Made by a program: the position numbers and the translations under genes. 64,000 nucleotides of DNA from positions 257,507 to 321,506 of the forward strand of contig NZ_LMAS01000005.1 of assembly GCF_001509555.1 (NCBI RefSeq), written 5' to 3'. This document shows, piece after piece, positions 59,784-64,000 of the stretch (the first letter of the stretch is position 1; each line of letters starts with the position of its first letter). Source of the stretch: Bacillus sp. FJAT-29937 (GTDB taxonomy: Bacteria > Bacillota > Bacilli > Bacillales > Cytobacillaceae). The notes under the pieces are model-generated. The model worked only from the letters and a program-made list of their open reading frames with translations, searched no databases and was not told the DNA's origin.

Positions 59784-61058
59784 ATGGACAATCATAAAAT
59801 ATTAACAATTTTAGAAAAAGAACTTTTCGTTGCATTAGGATGTACAGAACCAGTAGCCATTGCATTGGCTGCAGCAACGGCAAAAAGCTATGTTGAAGGA
59901 ACAATCCAAGAAATTTGCGTGAAGGCAAGCGGGAATATTATCAAAAATGCAAAGTCCGTTGGCATACCTGGGATGTCCGGGAAAGGGCTGGACTTCTCTG
60001 CAGCGCTCGGAGCGGTTGCGGGAAACCATGAGAAGAAATTGGAATTGTTAGAGGGATTAACGGAGGAAGATGAGCTTTTGGCCTTCAAGCTTATTGATGA
60101 GGGGAAAGTGAAAGCGGGGCAGGCTGATTCACCAAAAAGACTATATATCGAAGTAACGATTCAAACAGATAAGCAGACTTCTAAAGTAGTGATTTCGGAT
60201 AATCATAGCAATATTACGTTAATTGAAGTAGATGGCAAGGCTGTGTTCCTTGGAGGCTGCGAGAATATTGGGATTCAAACGGATGAAGAGGAATTAGAAA
60301 GTTTAACCATTGATGAAATTTATCATTGGGTTCTTCAGGCTGATGTAAAGGATTTATCACTGGTGAAAAGGAGTATAGAGTTAAACCGGGTTATCGGGAT
60401 GGAGGGCTTGTCCGGTAATTACGGTTTAAATGTTGGAAGAACGATTAAAGAGAATGTGAAAAAAGGGTTGCTTTCCGATGATTTGGCAACTGCTGCGATG
60501 TCCCTTGCCGCTGCTGGCTCTGATGCGCGCATGGCAGGTTCGACACTTCCAGTTATGGCAAACACGGGCAGCGGGAACCAAGGGATTGCGGTGACTCTTC
60601 CTGTCGTGGCTGTAGCTGAAAAACTGAACGTGTCTGAGGATAAAATGATACGGGCTGTTGCATTAAGTCACCTGATCACAATCCATATTAAATCAAAATT
60701 TGGCCGGCTGTCCGCCTTATGTGGAGTAACAGCTGCGGGAATGGGGGCAAGCTCCGCCATTGTTTACTTGCTGGACGGAAATCTTCAGCAAATTAAAGCT
60801 GCGGTACAAAATACAATCGGAAATGTATCTGGGATGATATGCGATGGGGCAAAGGCGGGGTGTGCAATGAAGGTATCTACCTGTTCGAACGTAGCTGTCC
60901 AATCCGCATTATTAGCACTCAATCACCAAGAAATTCAATCTACTGACGGATTTATCCACGATGACGTTGAGAAAAGCATCGAAAGCTTTTGCAAGCTCGG
61001 AAATGAAGGCACCCGTCAAACAGATGAGCTTATTTTGAAATTGATGCTGGAGAAATAG
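59784..61058 (+). CDS. cyuA: L-cysteine desulfidase family protein (CyuA/UPF0597)
   Basis: The 424-residue protein matches the CyuA (YhaM) family, related to the alpha subunit of iron-sulfur L-serine dehydratases. Conserved cysteines are Cys20 in ALGCTEPVAIALAAA, one in LSALCGVTAAGMGASS, and three in MICDGAKAGCAMKVSTCSN; these fit a [4Fe-4S] cluster. GSDARMAGSTLPVMANTGSG is another family motif. The enzyme degrades cysteine to pyruvate, ammonia and sulfide, in some species anaerobically. An AGGTGGCGAAA site precedes the ATG. It stands alone, without a linked cysteine transporter or CyuR-type regulator. Confidence 0.9.
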   Translation: MDNHKILTILEKELFVALGCTEPVAIALAAATAKSYVEGTIQEICVKASGNIIKNAKSVGIPGMSGKGLDFSAALGAVAGNHEKKLELLEGLTEEDELLAFKLIDEGKVKAGQADSPKRLYIEVTIQTDKQTSKVVISDNHSNITLIEVDGKAVFLGGCENIGIQTDEEELESLTIDEIYHWVLQADVKDLSLVKRSIELNRVIGMEGLSGNYGLNVGRTIKENVKKGLLSDDLATAAMSLAAAGSDARMAGSTLPVMANTGSGNQGIAVTLPVVAVAEKLNVSEDKMIRAVALSHLITIHIKSKFGRLSALCGVTAAGMGASSAIVYLLDGNLQQIKAAVQNTIGNVSGMICDGAKAGCAMKVSTCSNVAVQSALLALNHQEIQSTDGFIHDDVEKSIESFCKLGNEGTRQTDELILKLMLEK

Positions 61059-61222
61059 GAGAAGCGTGGCCAGGGTTAACGAGTTTTATAGAAATGCGGA
61101 TTCTCTGGTCGCTAAAATCTTTTCCAACAAAATAATATTCCAAAGACTTGTCTCATATCTTATACAATAGGATTCTGGCAATCCAGCCAGTGATACTTGG
61201 CAGATGTATAAGGAGAGGCTAA

Positions 61223-62545
61223 ATGAATAAATTTTTTAAAGGAACATTATTGTTAGCTGTTGCCGCGTTTGCGGGAGAATGCATCGAATTTGTTGTGAAT
61301 ATGGTATTGGCGCGTGAGCTTGGAGAGAGAGGACTCGGCCTATATATGTCCATTCTTCCAACGATTTTTTTGATTGTCTTGCTGGCGAGCTTTGAACTGC
61401 CTATCTCTATTTCAAAGTTTATTGCCGAAAAAGACAAGAAATATCATTTTAGCATGCTTAATCATGTCATTAAATTAACCATTATCTTCACAGCCATTTT
61501 ACTGCCATTGGCCATTGTGATTATCCCGTTTATCTCTGTTTTTGATCAGTATCATCCTTATCTTAGATGGGTTGTTATCGCCTTTATCCCGATTGTATCT
61601 TTCTCCTCGATTACAAGAGGGTTTTTTATGGGAAAGCAACAGATGGGGAAAATCGCCACTTATAATTTTATGAAAAAGCTTGTACAGCTTTTATTACTAG
61701 TTTTCCTATATCAAATATTTCAATTCGATACAGAGACGGCTGTTTTAATTGCCTTTTGTACCTTCATAGGGAGCGAGATTGTTGTTTTCTTTTACTTGCT
61801 TCATATGTTTATCTTGCAATTTCAGCAAGTAAAAAGAGAACCGCGCGAAAGAATGAGCGGAGGGACAGTATGGAGAAGCTTGATGGCCGTTTCTATTCCG
61901 ACAACGGCATTGAGAGTTTTCCATGCCTTGACACATGCGGTGGAGCCCTTTCTCATTAAGGCAGCTTTATTACATGCTGGAGTGAGCGGGATTGTAGCAA
62001 CTGAGCATTTTGGTATGCTGGCTGGAATCGCGATGACGGTAGGTTTTTTTCCGGCATTTATTGCTCATTCCTTCTTAATCATGCTCATTCCAACCGTTTC
62101 TGAAGCTTATTCCGAAAAAAATATTGACAAGCTCCAAAGCCTTCTGAAGCAAGTAAGTATGATCACATTTCTATACGGAATCCCAGCTGTCACTTTCTTC
62201 TACTTTTTCGCTGAACCGATTACACTAAACTTTTTCCATTCTTCTGATGCTGCTATTTATTTGCAAATGCTATGGCCGTTTTTCTTGCTGCATTATTTCA
62301 TTATCCCTATGCAGGCCTTCCTAATTGGTTTGGGACTTATGAAAGAGGCTTTTTACCATTTTGTTTGGTCGACGATTGTATCCTTTTCTGTCATGTACGT
62401 ACTCGGTTCCATGCATAGCTTCCAGATGGATGGCATTATTATTGGAATGAATGCAGGGGCTGTACTCTTATTTCTTATGCATTACCTGACCATTTGTAAG
62501 AAAATTGGTGTTAGTATATTGCTTTCTCCAGTCCGCTTTAGATGA
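61223..62545 (+). CDS. SpoVB/YkvU-like oligosaccharide flippase
   Basis: The 440-residue protein has about twelve to fourteen helices and the MVF/MATE-like pattern of SpoVB relatives: ARELGERGLGLYMSILPTIF, ELPISISKFIAEK, FSSITRGFFMGKQQMG, SIPTTALRVFHALTHAVEPF and HSFLIMLIPTVSEAY. This group moves lipid-linked sugars across the membrane; SpoVB and YkvU act in spore cortex or coat formation. The length is shorter than SpoVB itself (over 500) and near that of YkvU. AAGGAGAGG precedes the ATG. Confidence 0.85.
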   Translation: MNKFFKGTLLLAVAAFAGECIEFVVNMVLARELGERGLGLYMSILPTIFLIVLLASFELPISISKFIAEKDKKYHFSMLNHVIKLTIIFTAILLPLAIVIIPFISVFDQYHPYLRWVVIAFIPIVSFSSITRGFFMGKQQMGKIATYNFMKKLVQLLLLVFLYQIFQFDTETAVLIAFCTFIGSEIVVFFYLLHMFILQFQQVKREPRERMSGGTVWRSLMAVSIPTTALRVFHALTHAVEPFLIKAALLHAGVSGIVATEHFGMLAGIAMTVGFFPAFIAHSFLIMLIPTVSEAYSEKNIDKLQSLLKQVSMITFLYGIPAVTFFYFFAEPITLNFFHSSDAAIYLQMLWPFFLLHYFIIPMQAFLIGLGLMKEAFYHFVWSTIVSFSVMYVLGSMHSFQMDGIIIGMNAGAVLLFLMHYLTICKKIGVSILLSPVRFR

Positions 62546-62555
62546 AAAAGGAGGA

Positions 62556-62582
62556 GCAGCCAAGTTGTATATGGCTGCTCAC
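62556..62582. terminator. Hairpin between convergent genes
   Basis: GAGCAGCCA pairs perfectly with TGGCTGCTC across 9 nt. T runs are weak; the minus strand reads CTCCTTTTTC after it. Confidence 0.65.
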
Positions 62583-62584
62583 TC

Positions 62585-63094
62585 TTATGGAAAGTCAAGT
62601 TTGTATGAATTTATCCTCTCCATACTAGCTTGTTTCCGCTTCTTTCGAATTTCCGCACGCTCTTTTGCTGAATCATATAAGCTTTTTTCCTCATCTGTTT
62701 CGGGGATAACTGCTGGAACCGGTGTAGGCTTTCCGTTTTTATCAACCGCCACCATTGTTAGGAAAGACATGGCACAAACATTGCTTTCCCCTGTTAATAA
62801 ATCTTCTGCTATAACCTTTACAAATACTTCCATAGAGGATCTTCCTGTATATGTGACAAAGGCTTCTAGGCAAACTGCATCACCTTGATGAATGGGATGG
62901 AGGAAATCAACCGAATCCGTTGAAGCTGTTACAACATTTTTCCTTGCATGCCGCATGCCCGAAATCGCGGCTGCATCGTCTATGTACGCCATTAATTTTC
63001 CGCCAAACAACGTCCCGTAAGCATTTGTATCTGGCGGCAAAACGATACTAGTTTTGACTACAAATGAATCCTTGCATTTTTTTGACTCTTCCAT
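62585..63094 (-). CDS. ykhA: Acyl-CoA thioesterase, hot-dog fold
   Basis: The 169-residue protein matches the YciA/BACH-type hot-dog thioesterases: LPPDTNAYGTLFGGKLMAYID (catalytic Asn or Asp and start of the hot-dog helix), DDAAAISGMRHARKNVVTAS, VDFLHPIHQGDAVCLEAFV and FLTMVAVDKNGKP. It hydrolyses acyl-CoA esters in the cytoplasm. B. subtilis YkhA is similar in length and sequence. The charged C-terminal helix (SAKERAEIRKKRK) is common in this branch. AGGAGGGCAAT precedes the ATG. Confidence 0.92.
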   Translation of the reverse strand: MEESKKCKDSFVVKTSIVLPPDTNAYGTLFGGKLMAYIDDAAAISGMRHARKNVVTASTDSVDFLHPIHQGDAVCLEAFVTYTGRSSMEVFVKVIAEDLLTGESNVCAMSFLTMVAVDKNGKPTPVPAVIPETDEEKSLYDSAKERAEIRKKRKQASMERINSYKLDFP

Positions 63095-63364
63095 ATTGCC
63101 CTCCTATAAATCTGATCTGATATATACAAGATTAATCATAACAACAAAATTTTAATACTGTTTTAAGTTTATTTTTAAAAAATGTTAATACAATTTGTAT
63201 CAAATATAAGTATGCACGGTTTTGCTTCTCATTATTTTCATTGTAAAGTTTGTTCGATGGAAAAAATATTTGAACGATTTTTTTCCTTAGACCGAATAGG
63301 TCAGCTGTGCAAAGTCCGCCATTATTATAACGATTTGATCAAATTGTAATGGACAACTAGTCGA

Positions 63365-63862
63365 TTACAAATACAACACCATATGCTCCTCATCAAAATA
63401 CACATCCTCGATTTTTAACGCTTTTGGATCTCTTCCAAATGTTTCGAAACCAAAGGATTGGTATAGTTTTTTTGCAGGTTCATTTGTTGCCTCAACCGTT
63501 AAATAAATTTGTTCGATTTCGTTTAACTCCCTAGCCTTTTTTAATGCTGAAGCCATTAAATGCTTTCCAATTCCCATTTTACGCTTTTCAGGTGAAACGT
63601 ACATGGCGAAAATATTTGCCCGATGTTTAAGCTTCAACTTCGATTCTTTAAACAATGTTACTGAACCGATTAAAGCTTCATTCTCAAATGCACCGAAAGT
63701 AAAGGAATCCCCCGATTGAAATCTTTCTCCATATACTTCTGCAGGACGGTCTTTCTCTTCTTCATAGCTGGAAGCAAAAGCGGCTGGATGATTTTTTAAT
63801 GCAATTAATCTTAAATCACGATAAGCCACAGCATCATTTGGATTTAAAAGCCTAATATTCAT
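63365..63862 (-). CDS. GNAT-family N-acetyltransferase
   Basis: The 165-residue protein is a complete GNAT domain. It starts MNIRLLNPNDAVAYRDLRL, has the strand pair FGAFENEALIGSVTLF and a KLKHRANIFAMYVSPEKRK segment, the acetyl-CoA loop RKMGIGKHLMASAL, and the last strand IEQIYLTVEATNEPAKKLYQ followed by GFETFGRDP. The closest named type is the RimI/PhnO-like acetyltransferase, but the acceptor is unknown. GAGGTGAAG lies before the ATG. It is a single gene; the 270-bp gap to ykhA (63095-63364) shows nothing that I can call. Confidence 0.82.
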   Translation of the reverse strand: MNIRLLNPNDAVAYRDLRLIALKNHPAAFASSYEEEKDRPAEVYGERFQSGDSFTFGAFENEALIGSVTLFKESKLKLKHRANIFAMYVSPEKRKMGIGKHLMASALKKARELNEIEQIYLTVEATNEPAKKLYQSFGFETFGRDPKALKIEDVYFDEEHMVLYL

Positions 63863-64000
63863 AACTTCACCTCGCGAACTCTAATTCTATTTAGTGTACA
63901 TTAATCCCAAGTTTTTTCATATTTAATTTTGGGTATATAGGAAATAATAGGCATACGGTTTTAACTATTTCTGAGTCATGGAGAGCGATGAGATGAGAAA

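Noticed and set aside
1-64000. Insertion sequences, prophage or integrated elements
   Set aside because: No transposase, integrase, phage structural gene, tRNA or target-site duplication was seen.
1-64000. Riboswitches and T-box leaders
   Set aside because: I looked ahead of the transporter and metabolic genes for long structured leaders with a terminator and found none that I could support by eye.

Overview
The window comes from a low-GC, endospore-forming Bacillaceae bacterium (Bacillus sensu lato). This is judged from AGGAGG-type ribosome binding sites, frequent TTG and GTG starts, intrinsic terminators between most genes, and a gene set close to that of Bacillus subtilis: glnK-glnL, gltC, putP, vpr, yunB, mapB, yfmL, yhfW, ykuK, ykhA and the lia operon. 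There is no rRNA, tRNA, prophage, insertion sequence or CRISPR array. It reads as ordinary chromosome, and the unusual content lies between the genes.

Layout. 1-4.5 kb: tail of an MFS exporter, a LysE-type exporter, AdoMet decarboxylase (speD) divergent from a spermidine-synthase-like protein, and a BenE-type transporter. 4.6-10.4 kb: a LytTR regulator ahead of a CoA transferase/hydrolase, spermidine acetyltransferase speG and an AraC/GyrI-type regulator. 10.4-21.6 kb: MFS transporter, proline symporter putP, an RlmI-like methyltransferase, then a glutamate/glutamine block (gltP, the glnK-glnL two-component system, gdhA divergent from gltC) and a DinB-fold protein. 21.7-29.8 kb: a large unknown membrane protein, a SigX-like ECF sigma/anti-sigma pair, a P-loop kinase, a FrnE-type DsbA protein, ykuK, a lipoprotein hydrolase and a CoxG-like protein. 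30-39.3 kb: two secreted proteases (Vpr and an M6 metalloprotease) flanking an acid-sugar cluster (gntP-type permease, DUF1537 kinase, GarR/LtnD-type dehydrogenase, FCD-GntR regulator). 39.4-49.5 kb: ketopantoate reductase family, yunB, a quinone-oxidoreductase-like protein, mapB, a second ECF sigma/anti-sigma pair, MFS transporter and an AlsT/GlnT symporter. 49.6-64 kb: yfmL helicase, Rieske oxidoreductase yhfW, RraA-like protein, VanW protein, liaIH-FSR, a DUF421 protein, cyuA, a SpoVB/YkvU-like flippase, ykhA and a GNAT enzyme.

The most interesting signal is a set of intergenic repeats. Four loci carry 2, 3, 8 and 8 tandem units with a period of 52 bp. In the two long arrays each unit boundary can form a short hairpin, and the arm sequences change together (CTATGAA with TTCATAG, CCATGA with TCATGG), which points to selection on structure. 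The other two loci pair GTCC with GGAC or GGAT. Two further loci (about 3.0-3.2 and 45.0-45.2 kb) hold an element of about 180 bp made of two forward and two reversed modules spaced 50-51 bp apart. Both ECF sigma operons lie directly downstream of one of these repeats.

Other points worth attention are four GTATAC-like sites at exact 21-bp spacing between the GntR regulator and the acid-sugar genes, a probable CTG start for glnL inside a CTGA overlap with glnK, near-consensus cre sites before gltP and the acid-sugar operon, and good ECF-type promoters before both sigma genes.
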